From positions 1 through 8,661 of the forward strand of contig JAUWCW010000071.1 in assembly GCA_030609125.1 (NCBI GenBank): DNA of 8,661 nt, in the 5' to 3' direction. Below, one piece after another: positions 1 through 6,361 of the stretch. This DNA is from Candidatus Rokuibacteriota bacterium. Lineage in GTDB: Bacteria; JAUVQV01. The translations under genes and the position numbers were made by a program. Position 1 is the first letter of the stretch, and each line of letters begins with the position of its first letter. The notes under the pieces were generated by a model, which worked only from the letters and a program-made list of their open reading frames with translations, ran no database searches and was not told the DNA's origin.

Positions 1-983
1 CCGTTGAGAAATCCCCGGGTGACCCGGGGCCAGAAGGGATACGGCAGGCGAAACTGCATGATGCCGCTGCTGAAAGAGGCCGGGGCGTTGGAGGCGGGCT
101 CGATCACCACGTCCCTGTTGACGCGCACGCCGTATCCTTCCAGGAGGTCGTGCACGCCCGACTCCACGGGGGCAGGATAGACCCCTCCGGCGGCCATGGA
201 GAAGTGGTCCACCAGGAAGATGACCCTCCCGCCCCCCATGAGAAACTGATCGACGGCGAAGCGGGCCTCATCGGGAAGGTCCCTGGGACCGACGAGCACC
301 AGGGTGTCGATGCCGTCCGGTATCTCCCGGAGGCCGTCGGTCTGGAGGCTTTCGATCTCATAGAACTTTGCCAGCTCCCTCTGGAGGGGATTTGCCGCCG
401 CCGGAGCCGCTCCTTGCCGGGACCCGCCGATCCACCCCACGCTCTTTCTCTCCTCCGTCGTCAGCCGGAGAATGGCGCTGGTGAGCTCGTACTCCAGCCG
501 GGACGTGTTCTGGACGACGGGGATCGCCTCACTCCTGCCGCCGTAGCGCAGGGCGATGCCCATGTAGGCGGTGGTCAGCCGGAACTGGTCTTTTTCGAGG
601 ATCTCCAGCTGGATTTCGGGAATGCCGAGGGCCCGCAGCCTCTCCCGCGTCACCGGATCGTCGCCGGGGTCCTTGAACTCCACGCTCAGGTTTCCCTTCG
701 AAAAGGCCCGGTACTCGTCGAGGGTGTCTTCCACCTCCCGGCGGAGGGTGGTGAGGTAAGGGGGCAGGTCGCGGGAAAAATAGACGTCGATACCGATCAC
801 GTCGTCCATCCCCTCCAGAATCGCCCGCGTCGCGGGCGCGACGGAGTGGCGCTTGTCCTCCGTCAGGTCAAGGCGGAAGAAGAAGCGCTGGGCGATGATG
901 TTCACCGCCGCCAGGATACCGGCGACAAGGAGAACGAGAACCAGACTGCCCGTGCGAAGCTGCGCTTTTCTCAACGCCGCCAT
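1..983 (-). CDS. gldG: GldG-like auxiliary subunit of an ABC-2 transporter (partial, C-terminus beyond left edge)
   Basis: The first 327 residues are visible; the 3' end lies outside the window. After a short basic N-terminus there is one hydrophobic segment (about residues 11-32), then the family-typical stretch DLTEDKRHSVAPATRAIL (39-56). A long, presumably extracytoplasmic region follows, with alternating beta-type runs such as IDTLVLVGPRDLP (225-237) and GGGRVIFLVDHFS (250-262). This is the layout of the GldG / ABC_transp_aux family: a membrane-anchored domain that works with a GldA ATPase and GldF permease. The ATG at 983 lies 7 bases after the permease stop, and a GTGGAG ribosome site overlaps the end of the permease gene, so the two are cotranscribed. 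The substrate is unknown. Despite the name, family members occur widely in non-gliding bacteria. Confidence is high for the family and low for the physiological role. Confidence 0.88.
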   Translation of the reverse strand, partial: MAALRKAQLRTGSLVLVLLVAGILAAVNIIAQRFFFRLDLTEDKRHSVAPATRAILEGMDDVIGIDVYFSRDLPPYLTTLRREVEDTLDEYRAFSKGNLSVEFKDPGDDPVTRERLRALGIPEIQLEILEKDQFRLTTAYMGIALRYGGRSEAIPVVQNTSRLEYELTSAILRLTTEERKSVGWIGGSRQGAAPAAANPLQRELAKFYEIESLQTDGLREIPDGIDTLVLVGPRDLPDEARFAVDQFLMGGGRVIFLVDHFSMAAGGVYPAPVESGVHDLLEGYGVRVNRDVVIEPASNAPASFSSGIMQFRLPYPFWPRVTRGFLN

Positions 984-990
984 GGCCGTG

Positions 991-1707
991 TCAACTCCAC
1001 TTCCGGCTCTCCAGCCGGAGGACGTTGAGGTAGAGGAAGAAGAAGATGACCGACAGGTAGTAGACCACGTCCCGGCTGTCGATCACTCCCCGACCGATAC
1101 TGGAAAAATGCGCCCCCAGGCCGAGCCAGCTGAAAAGCGGCGCCAGCCACGACGGCAGGGCGACGACGACGAACCCCTCGCCGATGACGAAGAGGGTGAA
1201 GGTGAGAAAGACGCCGGTGATGAAAGCCACGATCTGGTTTTCCGTCAGGGAGGAGGCGAAGAGGCCGATCGCAAGGTAGGCCGCGCCCATGAAGAGCAGC
1301 CCCAGGTAGCCGGTCAGGATCGGCCCGGGATCGGGGTCGCCGGCGAGAAAGACCGTCGCCGCCAGGGGGAAGGTCAGAACGAGGCTGACCGCAAGCAGCC
1401 CCAGGGCGGCAAGAAATTTCCCGAGGACCGCCTCGTGCTCCCTCACGGGCCAAGTCATGAGCACCTCCATGGTGCCCAGTTTCTGCTCCTCAGCCCAGAG
1501 GCGCATGGTCACCGCCGGGATCAGGAAAAGAAAGACCCACGGCATGAGGGAGAAAAAGGCCCTCATGGAAGCGACATTCATGACGAAGAACCCCCGGAAG
1601 AAGAACCAGCTGGTGAAAGCAAGAAAGACCACCAGGTAAATGTAGGCTATGGGAGAGTGGAAGTAGCTTCGGAACTCCTTCCTCGTCAGGGCGGCGATGG
1701 TTCTCAC
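991..1707 (-). CDS. gldF: GldF-like ABC-2 type transporter permease
   Basis: 238 residues, the usual size for GldF-type permeases. About six hydrophobic segments are visible, near residues 20-42, 51-69, 97-119, 129-151, 158-178 and 213-231. Between segments 2 and 3 lies EEQKLGTMEVLMTWPV (73-88), the conserved cytoplasmic element of ABC-2 permeases that contacts the ATPase. I chose the GTG at 1707 because it overlaps the ATPase stop as GTGA, it puts the expected start (VRTIAALTRKEF) at the N-terminus, and a G-rich ribosome site lies in the end of the ATPase gene. The frame stays open further upstream to 1857, but that stretch is out-of-frame ATPase coding sequence and gives an Arg/Gly-rich peptide unlike a permease. 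It forms the membrane channel of the transporter with its two neighbours. Substrate not deducible. Confidence 0.9.
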   Translation of the reverse strand: MRTIAALTRKEFRSYFHSPIAYIYLVVFLAFTSWFFFRGFFVMNVASMRAFFSLMPWVFLFLIPAVTMRLWAEEQKLGTMEVLMTWPVREHEAVLGKFLAALGLLAVSLVLTFPLAATVFLAGDPDPGPILTGYLGLLFMGAAYLAIGLFASSLTENQIVAFITGVFLTFTLFVIGEGFVVVALPSWLAPLFSWLGLGAHFSSIGRGVIDSRDVVYYLSVIFFFLYLNVLRLESRKWS

Positions 1708-2648
1708 TGCTTCTGCTCCCCCCCCGTGAGGGCGTGGAAGACCTCCTCCAGGGTCACCCGTTCGAGGTGCAGCTCCAGCAGACCCCACCCCTTGCCGGCG
1801 ACGGCCGCGGCCAGCGGCTCCCTCGCGTCGGCCCCGGGCACGCAGCTTACCCTGCACCGCACCACGCCCCGCTCATCCCCTTCGCCGGCGTCGCACCGCT
1901 CAACGCCGGCAACGCCCTGCAGGGTTTCTTTCACCGCGTCAAGGGGGCCTCGAACCTCGAGGTGCACGATCCCGCCCCCCCTGGCCTCCGCGGCCAGCTC
2001 GGCGGGGGTCCCCTGGCCGACGATTCTGCCCTCGTGGATGATGAGCACCCGCTGGCACGTCGCCTCCACCTCGGGGAGGATGTGGGAGCTGAGCAGGACC
2101 GTCTTCTCTTCCCCGATCCTCTTGATCAGCTCCCGGATCTCGACGATCTGGTTGGGGTCGAGACCGACCGTCGGCTCGTCGAGGACGAGGATCTCCGGAT
2201 CGTGGATCAGGGTCTGGGCAAGCCCCACCCTCTGGCGGTATCCCCTGGAGAGCTCTCCGATCAGCTTGCCCCGCTCGGAGCCGAGGCCGCAGACGTCGAC
2301 CATCTCGTTCACCCGGCGGCCGATCCCGGCACGGGGGAGGCGTCGGATCTCCGCCACGAACCGCAGGTATTCCCGCACCTCCAGATCGAGGTAGAGGGGG
2401 TTGTTCTCCGGAAGATAGCCGAGACACCTGCGGACGGCGAAGGAGTCGGCAAGAACGTCGTGGCCCGCCACGGACACTTCGCCCCGGTCCGCGGGAAGAA
2501 AGCAGGTGACGATACGCATGGTGGTCGTCTTCCCCGCTCCGTTGGGGCCGAGAAAACCGAGGATCTCCCCCCGGGGGACCTCGAAAGAAATGTCGTTCAC
2601 CGCCGCAGTGGCGCCGAAGCTCTTGCTCAGGTTCCTGACCGATATCAT
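1704..2648 (-). CDS. gldA: ABC transporter ATP-binding protein, GldA / ABC-2 type
   Basis: 314 residues with a complete ABC ATPase core: Walker A GPNGAGKTT (34-42), Q-loop equivalent GYLPENNPLY (77-86), signature LSRGYRQR (133-140), Walker B ILVLDEP (153-159), D-loop GLDP (162-165) and switch histidine in SSHIL (H189). After residue ~220 there is an extra C-terminal domain of about 90 residues ending in EVFHALTGG, as in the CcmA/GldA-like branch of ABC-2 ATPases. It should power the permease encoded immediately downstream, with which it overlaps by four bases. The ATG at 2648 gives the canonical N-terminus MISVRNLSKSFG. No strong Shine-Dalgarno sequence precedes it (only GGAAA about 14 bases upstream), so initiation may be weak. 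Promoter candidate at 2744-2773. All catalytic motifs are intact, so the protein is expected to be active. Confidence 0.95.
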   Translation of the reverse strand: MISVRNLSKSFGATAAVNDISFEVPRGEILGFLGPNGAGKTTTMRIVTCFLPADRGEVSVAGHDVLADSFAVRRCLGYLPENNPLYLDLEVREYLRFVAEIRRLPRAGIGRRVNEMVDVCGLGSERGKLIGELSRGYRQRVGLAQTLIHDPEILVLDEPTVGLDPNQIVEIRELIKRIGEEKTVLLSSHILPEVEATCQRVLIIHEGRIVGQGTPAELAAEARGGGIVHLEVRGPLDAVKETLQGVAGVERCDAGEGDERGVVRCRVSCVPGADAREPLAAAVAGKGWGLLELHLERVTLEEVFHALTGGEQKQ

Positions 2649-2743
2649 GTCACTGTCAACGTTTCCGTAAAGTCAGCCCCGCGGAACTATTTTTCGAATA
2701 TCATCTCCGTCAGCGGGAAAAGGTCCCCTGGTGAAACGGCAGA

Positions 2744-2773
2744 ATAATATTCGCCGGGCGCCCCGCTTGTCAA
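2744..2773 (-). promoter_or_regulatory. Sigma-70 type promoter for the gldA-gldF-gldG operon
   Basis: Read on the minus strand: a perfect -35 TTGACA (2773-2768), an 18-base spacer and a -10 TATTAT (2749-2744, 5 of 6 to consensus). Transcription would start near 2737 and give a leader of roughly 90 bases before the ATPase ATG. The -35 is preceded by C (CTTGACA), the form common in Desulfuromonadales promoters. The site is seen directly; its activity is inferred. Confidence 0.6.
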
Positions 2774-2910
2774 GGAGTCCCGCCGCCACCGTTCTTTGAC
2801 ACCGACGAGGATCTCATGAGGTCAATGTGGCCGGATCCAGGGTGGGGTCACGTCAGATCCCTCGGGACAATCCCCATTCTTGACCGCCGCGGCGGAAGGG
2901 GGCACACTGC

Positions 2911-2928
2911 GGGAGAGGGAACATTTTG
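2911..2928 (+). promoter_or_regulatory. Ribosome binding site that favours a TTG start for the sigma factor
   Basis: The purine run GGGAGAGGGA (2911-2920) ends five bases before TTG at 2926. It would be 17 bases from the first ATG (2938), too far for normal pairing; that ATG has only CGGCGG directly next to it. The spacing therefore favours TTG, adding four residues. The ATG start cannot be excluded. Confidence 0.45.
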
Positions 2929-3597
2929 CCCCGGCGGATGTCTTTTAAGGTGAATGAGAACACAGAAAAAAAAGAGTTCCAGGACGGGCGGGACGATTCG
3001 GTTGATCCGGATCTAGAGTTCGTGAACGGGGCGAAGAAAGGAGACAAGGAGGCCTATGAGGAGTTGGTGCGGCGACACCAGAAAAGGGCGTTCAACGTCG
3101 CTTTCAGGATTCTCGGAAACTACGACGAGGCCCTCGATATCGCCCAGGACTCCTTCATCCAGGCGTATCGGTCCCTCGACGGCTTCCGGATGGAGTCGCG
3201 CTTTTCCAGCTGGCTTCTGACTATCACGGTGAACCTCTGCCGCAACAGGATAAAATACTGGAAGCGCCGCGCCCGCAACAGGACGACCTCCATCGATGCC
3301 CCCATAGAGACCGAGGACTCGTTCATCAGGCGCGAGGTGCGGGACCCCTCGCCTTCGGCGCTGGATGCCCTCGGCTCGAAGCAGACGGGGGAGATCATCA
3401 GGGAAGAGATGATGTCTCTTGCCGAGGAGTTCAGGACGGTCCTTGTCCTTAGGGAGATGCAGGAGATGAGCTACGAGGAGATCGCCGGCGTTCTCGGCAT
3501 AGCCGCCGGAACGGTCAAGTCGAGGCTGCACCGGGGCCGTTCGGAGCTGAAGGACCGCCTGAAAGACCGGCTGGGAGCGGGGTGCGTAAAGAGATGA
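2926..3597 (+). CDS. RNA polymerase ECF-type sigma factor (RpoE/SigW-like)
   Basis: 223 residues from TTG 2926, or 219 from ATG 2938. Sigma region 2 spans about residues 43-112 and contains DEALDIAQDSFIQAYRSL (67-84) and FSSWLLTITVNLCRNRIK (93-110), the core-binding and -10 recognition helices. Region 4 (about 155-213) carries the helix-turn-helix MSYEEIAGVLGIAAGTVKSR (181-200), which reads the -35 element. There is no region 1 or 3, as expected for the extracytoplasmic-function group. The TGA stop overlaps the ATG of the downstream anti-sigma gene (ATGA at 3594-3597), the standard arrangement for a sigma kept inactive by its cognate membrane anti-sigma. An acidic/lysine-rich N-terminal extension of ~35 residues precedes region 2. 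The likely role is response to an envelope signal. Target genes are unknown; autoregulation and control of neighbours are plausible but not shown. Confidence 0.95.
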   Translation: MPRRMSFKVNENTEKKEFQDGRDDSVDPDLEFVNGAKKGDKEAYEELVRRHQKRAFNVAFRILGNYDEALDIAQDSFIQAYRSLDGFRMESRFSSWLLTITVNLCRNRIKYWKRRARNRTTSIDAPIETEDSFIRREVRDPSPSALDALGSKQTGEIIREEMMSLAEEFRTVLVLREMQEMSYEEIAGVLGIAAGTVKSRLHRGRSELKDRLKDRLGAGCVKR

Positions 3598-4964
3598 CTG
3601 ACTGCGCAAAGACAAGGGAGCTTCTCTCCCCCTACCTCGAGGGGGAGCTGGAGCCCGGGGAAGGGCGGGACGTCGGGAGCCACCTCGACGGCTGCGCGGA
3701 CTGCCGCGCCGAGCTGGAGCTGCTGCGTCTGGCGGTGGGCGCCCTGCGGGAGATGCCCGAACTGCCTGCCCCGGCCGGCATACTCCGGGGAGTGCGGGAG
3801 GGCCTGGAGCCCCCGACCTGGCGGGAGCGGGTGAGGTCCATCCTCTTCCCCGGTCCGGCCCGAAGGCTCCCCCTGGGCGCGCTCGCCTCCGTTCTCCTCG
3901 CCTTCGGTATCTTTCTGATCTACGACCACTACCCGGAGGTGGGCAGGACACCCATGGTCACTCCGCCGGTCGAGGAACGCAAGCCCCAGGTTGAGGAAAG
4001 CCCCTCGCCGCCGACCTCGTACGACAGCGTCCAGCAGCAGCCCGCGGCGGAGCCGGTGCCGAAGTCTGTGCCGGAGCCCGTGGCGGATTCAATGCTGGAA
4101 GTCGAAAAAGTCCCGGCGGGGGAGAAGGATAGCCTGGCGGCGGGGACCGCCGACAGGGACGGTGAGAGCGACGACAGCGCCGCCGTTGCGGAGTACCGCC
4201 AGGTCGTCGAGACAGCGCCGGTCCCGGAGACAGCCCCGGTGAGCCCACCGCCGGGCCCGGCGCCTCAAGCGGTACGGCCATCGCGGACGCCACCGCCGCC
4301 ACCGCCCCTTCCGGCACCCGAACCCGTCACACCGCCCCCAATGCAGATCACGTCCCGGGAGAAGGAGGAGCCCGCGACAGCGCAAACCGCCTGGAACCGC
4401 CCGCAACCGGCCCCGAAAACACTGAAGAAGCGCTCGGCGGCAAAGCCGGTTCCCGCCGAGGGGCTTTCCTCCTTTGCGGCGCCCCTGGATGGGACCCGGA
4501 GCAAGTCTATCCCCCTGCGCCCGGAACTCGGCGAAACATTCACGACGCCCTTTGCGGATTACCCCGCCTCCCGGGAGAGAGCCGGCGCGCCCGCGGGTGA
4601 AGAACGACCCAACGGCTATGAAGGGCTGACGGAAGTACTCACCGTCGTCTCCCTGAACGGCGGCGAGGTGGAGCGGCTGCGGGAGAGCCTGCGAAAGTCC
4701 GGGGGGAAGTTGCTGGAGATGAGAACCCTCGACGCCTTCGCGAGCCGGCAGGTGGCCCTGCCCTACCGGGAGAGCATCCCCCCGACACAGGTGATATCCC
4801 GGGGATGGCAGATACGGGCCGCCGTCCCCCACAGCAGCGTCGAGGAGTTTGTCTCCGCCATCGGCCGGGATGCGTCCCTGCAGCTCCTTCACCGCTCCAC
4901 CGCGCCCGCCCGCTGGTCCCGGGAGCGGGGGCTGCAGAACATCGAGATCAACATAGTCCGCTGA
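3594..4964 (+). CDS. Transmembrane anti-sigma factor with zinc-finger (ZAS/zf-HC2) domain and long proline-rich extracytoplasmic part
   Basis: 456 residues from ATG 3594. The N-terminal domain has the zinc-binding anti-sigma signature: Cys4, then HLDGCADC (30-37; H30, C34, C37 as HxxxCxxC). This domain holds the partner sigma factor. One membrane helix lies at about 92-110 (LPLGALASVLLAFGIFLIY), so the rest should be periplasmic. Residues ~118-300 are a low-complexity Pro/Glu/Ala linker, including a run of six prolines near 233-238. Residues ~345-456 look folded (for example LTVVSLNGGEVERLRESL); I cannot assign this domain to a family. Many anti-sigmas of this class are much shorter. The start is chosen for the ATGA overlap with the sigma stop and the typical MTDCAKTRELLSPYLEGEL opening; a GTG at 3582 with GGGAGC nearby is an alternative. 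Release probably requires proteolysis or a conformational signal sensed outside the membrane. Confidence 0.9.
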   Translation: MTDCAKTRELLSPYLEGELEPGEGRDVGSHLDGCADCRAELELLRLAVGALREMPELPAPAGILRGVREGLEPPTWRERVRSILFPGPARRLPLGALASVLLAFGIFLIYDHYPEVGRTPMVTPPVEERKPQVEESPSPPTSYDSVQQQPAAEPVPKSVPEPVADSMLEVEKVPAGEKDSLAAGTADRDGESDDSAAVAEYRQVVETAPVPETAPVSPPPGPAPQAVRPSRTPPPPPPLPAPEPVTPPPMQITSREKEEPATAQTAWNRPQPAPKTLKKRSAAKPVPAEGLSSFAAPLDGTRSKSIPLRPELGETFTTPFADYPASRERAGAPAGEERPNGYEGLTEVLTVVSLNGGEVERLRESLRKSGGKLLEMRTLDAFASRQVALPYRESIPPTQVISRGWQIRAAVPHSSVEEFVSAIGRDASLQLLHRSTAPARWSRERGLQNIEINIVR

Positions 4965-4969
4965 TCCGG

Positions 4970-4986
4970 ACACCGTTGGGTGTTTT
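4970..4986 (+). terminator. Possible weak intrinsic terminator after the sigma/anti-sigma operon
   Basis: ACACC (4970-4974), loop GTTG, GGTGT (4979-4983), then TTTT ending at 4986. The stem is only five base pairs and the T-run is short, so termination would be inefficient. It starts six bases after the anti-sigma stop. Confidence 0.3.
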
Positions 4987-5011
4987 GACAAGCCCGATCT
5001 TCTGGGCCCGC

Positions 5012-5028
5012 GTCAAATATGCTATCAT
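5012..5028 (+). promoter_or_regulatory. Extended -10 promoter candidate for the cytochrome gene
   Basis: TATCAT (5023-5028, 5 of 6 to TATAAT) is preceded by TGC (5020-5022), giving the extended -10 form TGnTATCAT. There is no good -35 at the normal distance; the TTGACA at 4985-4990 is about 32 bases upstream, too far to act with this -10. The predicted transcript starts near 5035, leaving a leader of about 48 bases with a strong ribosome site. Confidence 0.4.
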
Positions 5029-5070
5029 CCCTGCGTCTGCTGACGGCCTGTCACGTCACCCAACAGATCA

Positions 5071-5085
5071 GGAGGGAAAAAGGTG
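5071..5085 (+). promoter_or_regulatory. Ribosome binding site fixing a GTG start for the cytochrome
   Basis: GGAGGG (5071-5076) is separated by six bases from GTG (5083-5085). This spacing is near ideal and places the start directly before a classical signal peptide (MKKSALAVL). Confidence 0.75.
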
Positions 5086-5532
5086 AAAAAGAGCGCTCTT
5101 GCCGTGTTGATGATTCTTCTTGCGCCAACCGCCCTGTGGGCCTTCGGCCCTCATGACAACGAGTGCGTCGAGTGCCACGGAATTCATACCGCCCAGGGGG
5201 CGGCGCTCATCGGCGTCGAGCCCTTTGAGACGGAGAACCCCAGCACCGGCACGGTCGTCCGCGACGTGAGCTCGCTCTGCCTCGGCTGCCACTCCGACCA
5301 GGGGGGAATCCTCGAGATCGATCTCATGAGGACGCACCCCATCGGCATCATTCCCAAGAAGGCCCAGGTACCGCAGGACAATCTCTCCTTCGAGGGGACG
5401 CTCACCTGCACGAGCTGTCACGACCCGCACCCGTCGAACCCGAACTACATGTACCTCAGGGCCGACGTCTCCGGCGGGGGCGACATGGGGGCCTTCTGCG
5501 AAATCTGCCACGCGGAGAAGCGCGAACGCTAG
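5083..5532 (+). CDS. Secreted tetraheme cytochrome c
   Basis: 149 residues from GTG. The signal peptide MKKSALAVLMILLAPTALWA is probably cut after residue 20. Four CxxCH heme-attachment motifs follow: CVECH (28-32), CLGCH (66-70), CTSCH (109-113) and CEICH (139-143). Besides the four proximal histidines there are exactly four others, H24, H35, H85 and H116, enough for bis-histidine ligation of all four hemes. Motif spacing (36, 41 and 28 residues between proximal Cys-Cys-His units) is looser than in compact cytochrome c3/c7. Family knowledge: such proteins carry electrons in the periplasm or outside the cell of metal-reducing Desulfuromonadales. No lipobox and no membrane anchor are visible after the signal peptide, so it should be soluble or assembled. 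It stands alone behind its own promoter region, downstream of the anti-sigma gene; a link to that sigma factor is possible but unproven. I do not recognise a named orthologue. Confidence 0.93.
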   Translation: MKKSALAVLMILLAPTALWAFGPHDNECVECHGIHTAQGAALIGVEPFETENPSTGTVVRDVSSLCLGCHSDQGGILEIDLMRTHPIGIIPKKAQVPQDNLSFEGTLTCTSCHDPHPSNPNYMYLRADVSGGGDMGAFCEICHAEKRER

Positions 5533-5534
5533 GA

Positions 5535-6266
5535 TCAGTTTCTGCCGAAAAAGAGCTCAAGATAGCCCGCCTCAGCCATCCCGGGGGGGATGGAGAAGAT
5601 CTCGGGGGGGAGTTTCTTTCTTTCCGCCCTTACCACTTCGACTCGGTTCTCCGCCTTGCGGTAATAGGTGATCTTCCTGACGGCATACCCCGTCCGAAGG
5701 AGCTCCCGGTAGGATTCCTGCTCCTCGTAGCCGGGGGGAAAGCCTCCCCTCTCCCCGTCTCCGCCCCCCGTCATGACGTCGAGCATGGAGAAGAGTGATC
5801 CTCCCGCGCCGCCGGTGACGGCGTCGATCTCCGGAGCGAACCACAACTCCTCCACCAGGAGGTCTTCCTGGAAGACCCGGTAGTGCTCGGTGACGAATCC
5901 CGCCACCTTCTCATCGCCGGAGACGCGCTCAAGCGTCACCTGGGGCATCACCGCCGAGGGGTCGGAGCCGGTCTCTTCCTTCCGCCTGGCCTCGACGGCT
6001 TCCAGAATGAACTCCATCTTCCCTCCCCCGTATCTGAAGGCTCGCTCGTCGACGATGTAGCCCTCTCCGGCCTCCAGGTGAACGAGGAAGACCAGCCCCT
6101 CCACCAGCCCCTCCACGCGAACCTTCCCGTCCGAGAAGAAATAGGTGGTTCTGTCATCGGGAAAATCCGGGTCCGTCGTCTCTATGACCCACCCCGAACC
6201 GAGGGCCGCTCCCGGCACCGCCAGCAGCCACAGCGCAACTGCCACCGCAGCGAACACCTGTCGCAC
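5535..6266 (-). CDS. Exported protein of the DUF4412 type
   Basis: About 243 residues. A signal peptide (RQVFAAVAVALWLLAVPGAA) is followed by a domain whose start has the DUF4412-like pattern: SGWVIETTDPDFPDDRTTYF, then a YFFSDGKVRVEG strand motif and later AGFVTEHYRVF, LWFAPEIDA and LPPEIFSIPPGM. These proteins are periplasmic or envelope-located, of unknown function, possibly LolA-like in fold (inference). The start is ambiguous: AGGAGG (6280-6275) is only two bases from ATG 6272 but eight from the in-frame GTG 6266, so I prefer GTG. The ATG would add two residues. It is divergent from the PEGA lipoprotein gene, with which it shares a roughly 180-base upstream region, and its stop lies two bases from the cytochrome stop on the other strand. 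No clear promoter was found for it. Confidence 0.8.
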   Translation of the reverse strand: MRQVFAAVAVALWLLAVPGAALGSGWVIETTDPDFPDDRTTYFFSDGKVRVEGLVEGLVFLVHLEAGEGYIVDERAFRYGGGKMEFILEAVEARRKEETGSDPSAVMPQVTLERVSGDEKVAGFVTEHYRVFQEDLLVEELWFAPEIDAVTGGAGGSLFSMLDVMTGGGDGERGGFPPGYEEQESYRELLRTGYAVRKITYYRKAENRVEVVRAERKKLPPEIFSIPPGMAEAGYLELFFGRN

Positions 6267-6329
6267 TCTCATTACCTCCTGCGTTTCGCCTCACACAACG
6301 GCGCCCCATAGGTTGCACGGCTGACGCCG

Positions 6330-6342
6330 CCCCCCCCCGGGG
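6330..6342. repeat. C9G4 homopolymer tract in the divergent promoter region
   Basis: Nine C (6330-6338) are followed by four G (6339-6342), read on the plus strand. It lies about 64 bases upstream of the preferred start of the DUF4412-type gene and about 110 bases upstream of the PEGA lipoprotein gene. Tracts of this kind can slip in replication and can also cause sequencing errors; any regulatory effect is speculative. Confidence 0.6.
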
Positions 6343-6361
6343 CCGTAACGACTATGGTGCC

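Noticed and set aside
150-1028. Long plus-strand open frame of about 290 codons
   Set aside because: Lies opposite the GldG-like gene; its translation is His/Arg/Gly-rich without domain features, while the minus strand gives a recognisable protein.
853-2394. 513-codon plus-strand open frame opposite the transporter genes
   Set aside because: Charged low-complexity then Ser/Arg-rich translation typical of an antisense frame in GC-rich DNA; the minus-strand ATPase and permease carry all diagnostic motifs.
2683-2712. ECF-like promoter: GGAACT at 2683 followed by a GTCA at 2709
   Set aside because: The spacing to the -10-like element is too long, and the site lies more than 200 bases upstream of the sigma gene.
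1734-2747. 337-codon plus-strand open frame
   Set aside because: Antisense to the ATPase, no domain or ribosome site.
2880-2908. TTGACC (2880-2885) with CACACT (2903-2908) as sigma gene promoter
   Set aside because: Only three of six -10 bases match, and the transcript would start inside the ribosome site; too weak to list.
3013-3951. 312-codon minus-strand open frame
   Set aside because: Antisense to the sigma and anti-sigma genes, which have clear conserved motifs.
4089-4991. 300-codon minus-strand open frame
   Set aside because: Antisense to the Pro-rich linker and C-terminal domain of the anti-sigma factor; Gly/Arg-rich shadow.
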